NCBI RefSeq assembly: GCF_009870125.1
Contig: NC_046683.1
Span: forward strand, 7,874,001 to 7,938,000
Source of the DNA: Drosophila pseudoobscura
Lineage: Eukaryota; Arthropoda; Insecta; Diptera; Drosophilidae
DNA length: 64,000 bases
Direction of reading: 5' to 3'
How positions within the stretch are numbered: position 1 is the first letter of the stretch; each line of letters begins with the position of its first letter. Made by a program: the position numbers and the translations under genes. Shown piece after piece: positions 49,001 through 59,838 of the stretch. The notes beneath the pieces are model-generated. The model saw only the letters and a list, made by a program, of their open reading frames with translations. It did no database searches and was not told where the DNA came from.

Positions 49001-52000
49001 TTCTGCTAGCGGGTATTTCATAATTACTCTGCTGATGATGGTTTCCTATCGAGAAGGAGGCCGCCTTCCTGGGCTTGAATGCAACCGCTGGCGGTGGCTG
49101 TGTCAGCTTTGTCTCGTTCTGCAGGAAGCAGGCATACTGCGGCTTCAGTAGAACCGATGGCCGTGCCCTACGCTGCGCCTGGAACTGTTGCTGCGGGTGC
49201 TGCTGGAGCTTGATTTCGGCTTTTGATGGCGGCCGTGATTCTGCTGCGGTTTTTGGTTCCTCCTGCTGCTGCTGCTTCTCTAGTTCCTGATGCTCCAACT
49301 CCAGCTGTTTCTCCTCCTTCTCCTGCTGTTCCTGCTGTTCTTCCTGATCCTGCTGTTGCTGCTCCTCCTGCTGTTGCTGTTGTGGCGACTGTTGCAAGAT
49401 AATACCCCTCCCTAAACTTGGGTAATCTGCAAAATATGCGTGAGGCGAAATTGAATGCCCTTGCCTTTTTTCGAGTACTTTTTTGAGTTTTGTTTGGTTT
49501 TTTTTTTGGGGGGTTTTTGCACAGAGAGAAAGAGAGGGGGCTGTGCTTTTGGTCTATGGAGAGGCTGAGAGAGAAAGAGAGAGAGATATATAGCTGGGGG
49601 ATGGTCTAGGGGGCAGGTACGGGTGCTGGCATCTGCTTGAGCTTGCAGCTAGAGCTTGGAACTGTATCTGGTCTTTGGTATTCTGGTATTTGGTATTCTG
49701 GTATTTGGTATTCTGGTATTTGGTATTCTGGTATTTGGTATTCTGGTAGCTTGTAGCTAAACAGGGTGGCTCTTCTCTACACCCACCTGATGAGTCTTGT
49801 TAATTTGCGAAATTTTGAGCCAAGGACACGGAGCTTCGGCCAGCAGCCTTTGCCCATTGTCCGAATGGCAGTTGCCCTACTACCACCACCTGATGGTGGC
49901 ACTGAGACGGAGACGGATACGGTGACAGAGTCACCGATCGTCTGATTGGGTGGTGGTGGTGGTTTATCTGGAAATTGCACAAAACACAGATCATTCCTGA
50001 TGGATTCTGGTGTGGGGGGGGAGAGATGCCCCTTCTTTCCCGCTAACTAAAGAAACAAAACCAAATAAAATGAGGGTAGAAGAACACAAAGGATATACAC
50101 AAGGACATACATATGTATGATTGATGCACAGATGATAATGATTGATAGATGGATAGTATAAAAGAGAGAAAAAAACTCAAGAGCACAGCTTTTAAAACTC
50201 AAATTTAAGGACAAGACAGAGGCGCAGGCAAAAGGCAAGGCAGGCAAAAAAGAGAGAGAGAGAGAAAGAGAGACAAACAAAGAGTACAAAAAACAGACAG
50301 AGAGAGAGAGAGAAAGAGAGAGAGTGTGTGTGTGATAGAGATAGATAGACAGCAAGCCATTCTCCATTCCATTAGGTTTTTTTTATTGCATGCCACACAC
50401 ACACACACACACACACACGCATACACACATATACACATATACATATAGGATCGTTTGGGTAGATATCCGTTGATATCCAATCCGTTCCGATATTACTTAC
50501 CCAACGGTAAATTCCCCAGCATATTGCCCCCGCCGCCGCCGCCTCCACCGCCACCGCCTGCGCTGCCAGATTTGTTATTGTGCCCCACCGTCGATGTGGG
50601 AAGCTCAATGATCTCGTCTACAGTAACATGATGATGCTGCAGTTGCTGCTGCTGTTGCACCTGCTGCTGGTGCTGGAGCAGCTGCATCTGTTCGGCCAAC
50701 AGCAGCTGGTGATGCTTGCTGACATGGGAAAAGGGATCGGCATAGGGCGGATCGTCGACGATCATCGATGCCTCTGATGGGTACTCGAAGGTGGACGTCA
50801 ACGTATCGTTAAACTGCACGCGAAACTGTACAAGGATACAAAGGGATTAGTCACATAAGATCAAAAACCGAAAAAAAAGGATGACACACACAGACAGCCG
50901 TATGTTACATCGTTGCGACATTACTCATCCGCTTATAAACCCTTATCGATCCCCAATTAGTGAGTCAGTCAGCAATGACATTACATTCCTTATCGGGGGG
51001 GAGGCGCACAAAAAATGGTTTCACATTTCCTACAATTTCTGTGAACATGTGTCCAAAGAACAAGAACTGGGCCGACCGACCATCATATCAGTCACATTTG
51101 ATGAAACGCACCCGGAAAATATTGAAATATTGAAACAAAAAGGAAACCAAATCCCAAAGAAACTAAAGCCCAAAACTAATGCAGTTTGATTAATGGCAGA
51201 TAACCGATAAGGAGTCTACAGTGAGAGTGAGAGGGAGAGGGTGGGGGTGAGGGAGCGGGAGAGCATGCCACTGGGTACAGCATAAATTCCCGTTTCATAG
51301 ACCGGTCTTATCGTCGTCTGCTCTGCTCTGCTCTGCTCTGCTTTGGCTATGCTTTGTGTTCCTTCGAACCGTTCAAAATTCGTGGTGGAATTCCATTTTG
51401 GTTTCCAATTTTCTCACTCGATAGAAAACAAATACCGCATTTGTATAGCACCCCCAAACGACCCCTCACCACACTCTAGGTATGTATATATGGAAAATAA
51501 TCTTATCTTATCCCACATTCAGGGTAAAACAAAACAAAAATAGTCAACTGAATTGGAAAAAGAAAGAACCAATGGTATCTTTTGGTCGGGGGCCTCTGAT
51601 ACCGCAATTGAGTCATGGATCTACTGTGTGTGCTACTAGTCTCGATCTATGCCAAATCATGGACAATCCTTATGCAAGACGGGAGTCCCCCCTGCTCCCG
51701 AGGGTTTGATTCACTCTCTCGCTGGCTATATTTGTGCGGGTATATCTAGGATATGACTTCATCGACAGATCACAGATCTGTGTACTCGAGGTGTACTCAC
51801 CGTTGACTCTTTGGGTTTCTGGCGTATGCTGGACTTGCCATCGATCACAATGTTGGCATTCTCGAACTCCACGTCGCACGGCGAGGGCGGGCACAGGGAG
51901 TAGTCGTCGTAGTCCGTATCCGTGGAGGTCTCCACCGATAGATCGCCCAGCAACACGAAGCCGGGTTCATTTGGCTGTTGTGGCATCAGAGAGGGGTAGG

Positions 52001-55000
52001 GGGCGGGGAAAAACAAGAGAAAGAAACAAAGAAATAAATATATATGTTTGTATATATGAAAATGAGTTCAAAAAGTGAAATTCATGGAAAGCTTCATCAT
52101 CATTATGTGATTCATGCCCTGCGGAATATATGTACATATGGATGGATGATGCCTTAATGGCTTTGGCCTTCCATTCCCTTCCCGTCCCACTGTGTCCCTG
52201 TCCCTGTCACCGTCCCCGTCCCCGTTTTATTTCCTTTCCATTCCCGTTTGCCCCATTTCTGGCTGTGGCCGACCGACCCCCTCAATCCATATGCCAGGCC
52301 CCAAAAAAAAAAAAAAAAAAAAAATACAAGAGATAAAAGCAGTTCCGAAAGCAGATAAAAAGAGACAACGAAACTTCAAAGCATAATAAAATGCAGTGCA
52401 GCCAGCGGAGGGAAAAAGCAAAAGCAAAAGAGAACAAGCGCAAAGGCAGCGGCATACAGAATCTGGCATCAAAAAAGAATTGACAAAAATCGAGTTCATT
52501 TCCAGAGAGACAAGACGAGAAGGATGGAAGACAAGACACCAATAATATTGCTGAGAGCCAAAGGCAGTGGCAGAGGCAAAGCGCGAGAGAGCAAACGGAA
52601 CGGCACACGGCATTAAACGGGTTTGCCAACAACAGCAACCGGTGGAAATTTGGGTGTGCGGGAGGGAAGGGGTGGGGTACGGGGCGGAAGAAGAATTCAA
52701 CTCAATTCAAGCTGAAGCTGGAAGCTAAAGCCGCCGTCAAAGCTGAGAGAGCAAAACAGCGAAGAGCGAGAGCGAGAGAGGGCAATCGCAATATGGCTGC
52801 AAAAGAAACAGCTGTGCGGTCGCTCTTTTCAGCAGCCTCAGGTCTCAAGCCTTGCATGCCCGACCCTGTCCAGGCATTCAAAGAGCCTCCTTCTGAAAAC
52901 TAAAGCTACATATGTATAGGCATATACTATATATAGATATATGTACAGATGTACATAATGTACTTGAGCATAATCTTTGTCTCCATGGGACAGCTGCAGG
53001 AAGCAAAGAACAAAACGTAGAAATATCTTTATGTGGTTGTACATATGGATATAAAAACTGGTTTTCTCCCTTCTCCCCCCCACCCCACCGCAGACTTTGA
53101 CTTTTTTCTTTCTCAATGTAATCAAAAACTGCAGGCAAAAGAATGGAATGGAATGGAGTGGAGAGAGGAGTTGGGAGCCAGGGACGAAGGAGAGACAAAA
53201 CTTGCATTTTGCTTTAAACAAAGAAAAAACGTCTGGGAAATCACACATGCATACATATGTATACATATATATGTATAGACATATGTGTGTACATATCCAT
53301 CGATCGGAGAATGAGAGATTCAAGGCAAATTCTAATTGACTCTTGGCAGAAGATCAATGAAAGAGTGCAAAGAGTGTATGTATTCTGTGTGCACACACAC
53401 CAGTGGTTCGCCTGGGAACCAGAAACAACATTTGAGCCGCCGCTGCGCTGCTGGGAAAGAGTATCCAAGCTCCGAGGTACAAAGCTTTTGTTGTTGTTCT
53501 CGCTCTGCCTAGTTGAACTTTCGAAATGCGCATGATCGCTGGCTGTGTGTGTGTGTGTTGTGTGTGTGTAAGCTTCTGCTTTGCTCTCTTTCCCTTCTAC
53601 CCGATTGCGCGACGCTCTTCTACGACTGCCTCTGTGTGTCTGTCTGTGTATGTTTGTTTATATGGTATGGCTGCCGTATGACACAAAAAAAAACAACAAC
53701 AGCAAAAAACAGAGAAACAAATGGAAAAATAAAACCATAATAACAAAAAGATATTGGGGACAGCAACCAAATTATTATCAAGAAAATAATAATTCACAAA
53801 GTAATTAAGTATGAATAATCCGCAAGGGCGCCGCATTCCATACCCACGCACCCACGCACACACACACACACGCACACACCTGCTCTGATAAGGCGACACT
53901 TTTCAAGGGAATGAGAGGACGCTTTTTCCAATTAAAAGGGAAAGGCAATGAAGACAAGACCCCTCTGTTGCTCTCACTCCCACTCCCATTTCCTGGTACT
54001 ATCATGCAAAAGAGCACGGGACTTCCATTCCCACTCCCCCTCCCACTCCCACTAATGCACACACTCACCTTTGGCAATTCCCGTTTACGCCTGTAGATCA
54101 CAACATCGCTTTCAATGTAGTCGGGCACTTCTTTGCTGCTCTTGGAAAAATTGAACACCATCGAGGTGTTCTCCGTGGAATGGCTGGAAGTGGCCGCCGT
54201 TCCTGCCGCATGATGACCAGAATTGCTACCGGCTGCATGGCCGTGACGCAGCTTTCGCAGTGTCCACAGGGGCGAGGCTGTGGCCGCGTCCGTTTCGCTG
54301 CCATCCCGTATCGTATTTATCACCGTGTCCAGACTAGTTATGGGCGAACCCGCACCGGAGCTGCCATCGTTGGCCAGAGCCGAGGACTTTTTCATCTCAT
54401 TAATGCGATTCTTTTCGATCTCGCGACTGGTTAGCTGCTGTGTCGTACCGCTGCTGCTATTGAAGAGCGGCCGTATCACACCAATCTGTTTGGTTGTTGT
54501 TGTCGTTATCCCAGATCCCGATCCCGATCCCGTCTCGCTGTTGTTCAGTTGTTTTCTTGCGATATTACTTCCACTGGGAACGTGCGCGCTCTCGATCGTG
54601 GCAACGAATGATCGCTGGGCTCCTCCTGCCGCCGCTGTCGCCGCCGTCGTCGCCGTCGTCGTCGTCGTTGCTGTGCATGTGGGGGGCTTAGGCTTATCGC
54701 CTGCCGCGCCCATATTATCGCCATCGTGCCCATTGTTGTCGCTGCTGTCGTTGCGGTTGTTGTCGTTGGTGGTGTTGTCGTCATCCCCATCGTTGCCAAC
54801 ATCGTGCCTGGCATTATTCTCATTCTCATTCTCGTATGCGCAGTTCGCCTCGTTGTTTGGCGCCGACGCCGCCGCTGCTACTGCTACCGTTCCCGTTCCC
54901 GATGCCGTCGCTGCTCTGGCCTCGCTGACTAAGCTCTCATTCACAGCTGACGCCGCCACCGTTGACTCGCCATCCGCTTCCTGCAGATTGATGCGTCCCA

Positions 55001-57672
55001 TCATGAGGCTCAGCGCGGAAACGGGCGAGTCCACCACGCTGGCCAGCTGCCGGGGAATGATATCGGGATGCGGATGGGGTGTGCTGCTGCTGCTGATGAT
55101 GCTGTCGGAGATCAATGCCGAGCGGGGCGCCTGTTTGGGGGTGGAGGCAGCAAAACCCACACTCTGGCCGGGCTCACGCCGGGACAGGGATGGCGGTGTG
55201 CTGGCCACGGGGGGTGCCGTCGGGCGCTGCTCCTTGAGGATCGACTTGTAGTTGGCCACCTTGCTGGCCACACCGCCCACTCCGTTGGAGCGGTGGGTGG
55301 CGCGGGGCCGGCGATTGGCACTCGCCTCGAACATCTTCAGCGTCTGCTTGACCAGATCCGGGGGCGGGCGCTCGGTGTCGTCGATAATGGAGGTCAGGCG
55401 CTTGGGCGGCGCCGGGTCCGTGCCACTGTGCAGTCGCTCGCGGGCATTGTGGATCTTGTCCTCGATGGTGACGCAGGTGGGCGATGCGGCGCCCGGGGAG
55501 ACGGCTTGTGGTGTCGTGGCCATGGCCATGGCCATGCTTGTCGCCTGGTAGCTGGCTCTTTGCGTATTCCACGGCGATTTCTCGCAGAGCAGCGCCTCCA
55601 CGGAGCGGGCCCGTTTCATTACCTCATTGCCGCGCTTAAAGTGCCGCGATCGGGTCACTCCTCCTCCTCCGTTGGTGGGCTTTGTGGGATCTTCGGTGTT
55701 CAGCGGGAACAGGGCGGGGGTTGTTCCATTGGTGCCCAGACTAACGGGACGCTGGACAGGCGCCTGGGCGCCCTTGATGTAGCCACCGCCCCCAAGCATC
55801 GTCGGCTTCGCACCCAGTATCGGCGGCGGTGTGGATTTGGCCCGGGTCGAGACCACTTCGAGACCGGCATTGGCATTCATCTCCTCCTCATCGTCGTCGC
55901 GATCGAGGAGCGTGTTGAGGCTGGTGGAGCGCTGCAGGCGTTGCTTCTGGTTCTGCTGGTGGGACTCGCGCAGCGCCAGACTGAGGTAGCGGCACCGCAG
56001 CTTCGACACGATACCCGGGCCGTAGCTCAGGTCCTCGCCGGTGTCCACCAGCTCCGGCAGGGCCACTCCGGAGGCAGCCTCTGGGTCGCCGCTGTGGCTG
56101 TGGCTGTGGCTGCTGCTGCTCTTCGCGATGTGACGATGTTGGCCATTTTGTTTTGTTGTCTTTTTCATTTCTTGCATGGCGACCATTGTCGGTTTTACCG
56201 TTGATTTGGTGGGCGACAATTGTTGCTGCTGCTGCTGTTGCTGTTCTTGCTGTTGTTTTATAAACTTATTGCTCTGCAATTTATCGGAAATGAGCTTTGT
56301 CTTCGAACCGTTTTTATTATCAACAAGAACCAACGACTGTGCTGGTGCTGGTGCTGCTGCTGCGGCTACCTGCAGTTCTTTTTCTTTCGCGGTGGAGCTC
56401 GTCTGATTGGGAGCCCCTTCTGAAACGGTCTGTCCAAGTTTCGTTTGCAAGTGATTTGCTGACGACGACGATGTTGGCGCTGCGCCGCTGCTGGCGTCGA
56501 TAGCTGTTAATGCTCCAGTTGTCGCTGCTGCCGCTGTGCCAGTTTCAACTTCACCACCGCCGCCGCGAGAGCGGCAACTCACCATGGAGTCAACTTGCTC
56601 TCCCGGCTCGCGTTCGCTCTCTCGCTCTCGCTCACGCTCCCGCTGCTCGCTCTCACGCTCTCTGAGATCCAAATTTAGAATCTCTGGCTCCTTGCTGGAG
56701 TTGCTGTTGCTGCTGGTTGCTGTTGTTGTTGTTGTTGTTGATGGACTTCTTGTGTTAAATAAACTTGATCGCTGCTTTGGTATTGGTATTGGTATTTGTG
56801 GCCCAAACGTTGTTTCAGCTGAAATTGAAAAGGCCAACGCTGCTGACGAGTCTTTGCCTTGTTGCTGCTGCTGCTGCTGTTGGGTATGATGACCTCCAAT
56901 AAAAGATTTCTCAGACTTTTCCTCTGTTGGTGTAGTCTTAAGCGCTGTTTGCATTTGTATATGTGCTGTTGCTGTTGCTGCTGCTGTCTGGCTTACATTT
57001 CTCTTTGCCAGCGGCTTCTGTTGTGGTTGACTAGTGATCGTCGCCTCAGTCGCAGTCGGTTCTGCAAAGAAGTGGACCAGAATAGGCTATAATCTCCATA
57101 TCAATTTCAGATTCGATTCTGCCGCTGCCGGCCAACCCACCACCCCCTCCGCAGTGATCAGGCAACCCTGTGCGCACACACTCACCACACACCACACACA
57201 TATCGATACACACAGCACAGGGCTGCTGCTGACTCAGGCGCAATCGATAGCTGAGCGCGGCTAATTCAAATGGAATTACCGATTTCGTTTTAGATAACAA
57301 ACAGCTGGCAATTATTGTTTACCCACGAAAACAGAAAACACACTGTTTGCAATCACAATTAATGCACAGATTGTGTAAGCTGCGAGACATCATCGAACAC
57401 TCACCTGCACTGGCGCCTCCTCCTCCTCCTGTTTCCCCCAAGGCCACATCCACATCGGACGTAGCTGTGGGGGAGGCGGCCGCCTGGGTGCGGGCCACGT
57501 TCGTCTTGCGGCGCTGTATCAGGTCCTTCTTCCACTGCGGCATGTCCGGCAGGAAGCCCGAGGTGGGGGAAAATGCGCCCGACATCTCAGCTGTGGCTGC
57601 AGCACCCACGGCTGATCCTGATCCAGCTTCTGCCACTAAATGCAACGAGGGCCGCTTCGGCTGGGACTCCAT
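45599..57672 (-). CDS. taperin/phostensin-like PP1-binding scaffold with alternative C-termini
   Basis: Common exons are 57405-57672, 54069-57061, 51801-51974 and 50501-50825. They end in phase 1. Three terminal exons accept that phase: 49777-49967, 48846-49426 and 45599-46026, giving 1316, 1446 or 1395 residues. The N-terminus has DMPQWKKDLIQRRK (43-56), like the first helix of phostensin and taperin. The 2993-base exon is disordered, rich in Gln, Ser, Thr, Ala and Arg/Glu runs. It ends in YRRKRELPK, followed by PNEPGFVLLGDLS. Exon 4 opens with FRVQFN (RVxF PP1-docking motif, 1147-1150) and TFEYPSE (1157-1163), the hallmark of the phostensin/taperin PP1-binding region. Family members bind actin and PP1. 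I infer a cortical or cytoskeletal phosphatase scaffold. I do not know the fly gene name. Confidence 0.85.
46027..48845. other. intron before terminal exon C
   Basis: Contains GGAT/AGAT runs at 46217-46252, TA and CA microsatellites, and a tandem repeat of about 60 bases at 47561-47760. Confidence 0.5.
47561..47760. repeat. tandem repeat, about 60-base unit
   Basis: Two full units (about 47610-47669 and 47670-47731) and partial units on each side share GGATTCTTGGGACCGA and GCCAAAGACTGT. Units differ by a few bases. Confidence 0.9.
48846..49426 (-). CDS. terminal exon B of the taperin-like gene
   Basis: Acceptor TTTTGCAG, phase 1. It begins DYPSLGRGIILQQSP, then a Gln/Glu-rich probable coiled coil, then KAASFSIGNHHQ and a Ser/Arg-rich end TTLYYV. 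The last residues resemble a hydrophobic PDZ ligand; this is inference only. Confidence 0.75.
49675..49749. repeat. 15-base tandem repeat
   Basis: The unit TTCTGGTATTTGGTA is repeated four to five times almost perfectly, directly 3' of terminal exon A. Confidence 0.95.
49777..49967 (-). CDS. terminal exon A of the taperin-like gene
   Basis: Acceptor TTTCCAG, phase 1. It encodes DKPPPPPNQT, a Ser/Val stretch and a basic end (KLRVLGSKFRKLTRLIRWV) before TAG at 49777. A donor-like GTGGGT at 49786 would lead out of frame into exon B, so I read this as a terminal exon. The basic amphipathic tail could bind membrane or actin. Confidence 0.6.
51975..54068. other. intron between exons 2 and 3 of the taperin-like gene
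   Basis: No gene seen. A 24-base A run lies at 52302-52325, and TATG-rich ladders lie at 52900-52960 and 53245-53300. Confidence 0.5.
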
Positions 57673-59590
57673 TCTCTGGTGACCTTAGCACTGCAAATGG
57701 CATTATGTGCATTAGAGCATGATATGACGTTCACGTCCTCCCTTCTGTTGCTGCCGCTGCTGCTACTGCTGTTTCCTATGTAAGACTTGACCCGGCCGCG
57801 CACCCACCAAAACTGAGACTGGAACTGCGACGGACTGGCCGTCGAGCTGGAGCTGCGCTACACTGCCCGCAGCGGAGCATAGGCCTCCACCCATCCAGCG
57901 GGGTGCATCATTGGAAGAGTGGGGGAGAAGCTTCGCTTCGAGCCGTGTGTTAGGGCATCCACAGTTCGACCTGGCCGACGATTCTCGTTTTAGTTTGCTT
58001 AATTGGATTAACCGTTATTTTCTGCATTAACACAAAACAAACGAACACAACCCAAGCTACAAAAACAACAAAAAAAATGTAAGAATGTTGGAGAAAAGAA
58101 GCAAAGGCGCGAGACAAGAAACCCCAATATTTCCGCTGCTAAAAAAACTGCCACAAGACAGAAGAAACGAGAGAAAATGGAAAACTCTTTTTTTGCCTAA
58201 ACCCCAACCCCAACCCTCCCCTCGCCACCCCACCCCTCCACGGCCAATTGTTTTGTTTTTATGGCCACGGCAAAGATGGTTGTTGGTATTGTTTTCTTCG
58301 TTCTTCGGCTTTTGCATACCACTGATAAAAACTGATTATTTTTTAATTTCCCGTATCACTGGAATTGCTATCTGGTCCGCTGGTGTGTTTGTGTATAACT
58401 GTGCATTGTGGCTGCGTTCATGTGTGCGTGTGCGCGCGCGCTGAGCCAAAAGGGGTGCGCTGCTAGCTGCTACAGCTGCAGCGGGAGTGTGATGGAGAGA
58501 GAGAGAGAGAGAGGGAGATGGAGAACCAGAGAAAGGGGCTGGAAATTGCAGACGAAGCATTAAATAAACAACCGACGACGCGCTATCGATTTTTTTTCAG
58601 AAGAAAAAACATGAGCTGCAAGAATGCAATTATACACACAAACACAGACACACACGGATACATGCATATGCAGGCTTTGCAAAAAAAAATTAGAAAAAGA
58701 AAAAAAATAGAGAGCACCCAACTCTGACATACAAAACCCTGGAAGCGGAACAAGAAATAGCACTTGACAACAAACACACACAAAAAATAACTATTAGACA
58801 GGGGCCCTAGGCCGCAGCCATGGGGAAGCCGGGCGCTCTTTACACACATAAACAGTTATTGTTGATGAGAAGCAGCAGCAGCAGCGGCGGTGGCGGCGTC
58901 GGCGGCGGCTCATGAATGAAATTTACAGCAAATAGTTCTTACATTTGCCTCCTCCTCCTCGTCTCTTCCTGTGGGTGAGCGATGCTGTTTGTTGGTGGGG
59001 CTGCTGCGGCTGCGGTGCGATGGTGGTTGGTTTTTCTAGCCCGTGTATGTGTACATGCGTGTATGTATGCACATAACTATCAATAAGGTCGGTTAAATGA
59101 ACGGCGATTTTGTGTGAAATGCGCACTTTCTTCGTACCCCGCACGGCACTGCAATTGTGGTCCGACTGTCACTGTATGTGTGTCTGACTGCACTTGTCTC
59201 TCCTTCTTTTTCCTCATCAAAAATGCATGTTTTGCAGACGAGCATCGAAAAATTGCATTAAGCCGCGTTTTTTTTTTTTATGGAAAAAAAACTCTACACG
59301 GTACACGGTTACTACACAATTTCTACATAATGGAACGAAAAAGAGGGTGTGGGCACAGGCAACACGGCCAAGAAAAGCCAACGCTTGCAGGGTAAAATCC
59401 ACCCCATTTTCCCAATATACCATGAACATACCCAATATAAAAAAAAACCGACTTTGTGTTCAAGGTATGTTTTCCACACACGCGAGGTAAGGTCCGTGCC
59501 AGCCGTGAAATTTGCATTGTCTTGTTTTGCCTGTTGTCCATACCCCTTTTTATAGCCCATTCAAATTTGCGACTCATTTTTTCGTCGCAG
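57673..59590. other. 5' leader and upstream introns of the taperin-like gene
   Basis: No coding exon is supported. It has GA, CA and CG runs (58493-58516, 58635-58665), a GCA/GGC-rich block at 58868-58910 and poly-T at 59265-59280. It probably holds untranslated first exons. Confidence 0.35.
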
Positions 59591-59603
59591 GCGCGAGTGG
59601 TCT

Positions 59604-59630
59604 TATCGATAAAATATAACGGTATACCAG
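59604..59630 (-). promoter_or_regulatory. DRE plus CGGTATA element, probable promoter of the taperin-like gene
   Basis: TATCGATA at 59604-59611 is followed by AACGGTATAC at 59618-59627. The site lies between the Vreteno-like poly(A) signals and the taperin-like leader, so transcription toward lower coordinates is likely. Confidence 0.45.
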
Positions 59631-59731
59631 TTGAGGCTTTAGATCGGCGCAAATTTACAAATGGCAAAAAGATTGTACAAAATAAAGCTTTTGGTGTGTA
59701 TGAAAAATAGGGAAAACCTATAAAGCCTTTT

Positions 59732-59744
59732 TTTATTCTTTATT
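59732..59744 (-). other. poly(A) signals of the Vreteno-like gene
   Basis: Two AATAAA hexamers on the minus strand (59739-59744 and 59732-59737), about 100 bases after the stop. Confidence 0.65.
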
Positions 59745-59838
59745 GTTTTTAAGATTGAAGATTTATACAGAAATTCTGTATATAATGGAATTATATGGCA
59801 TTAGGCCCTGTCTTTGTGCACAGAAACTGTACAATATA

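Noticed and set aside
53805-54068. Continuation of the long taperin-like exon frame below 54069
   Set aside because: A GTGAGTGT donor at 54068 follows a conserved-looking RRKRELPK, and the next exon joins in phase. The rest is intron read-through with CA repeats.
54280-56204. Long plus-strand frames of 323 and 378 codons
   Set aside because: They are shadows of the biased-composition exon on the other strand.
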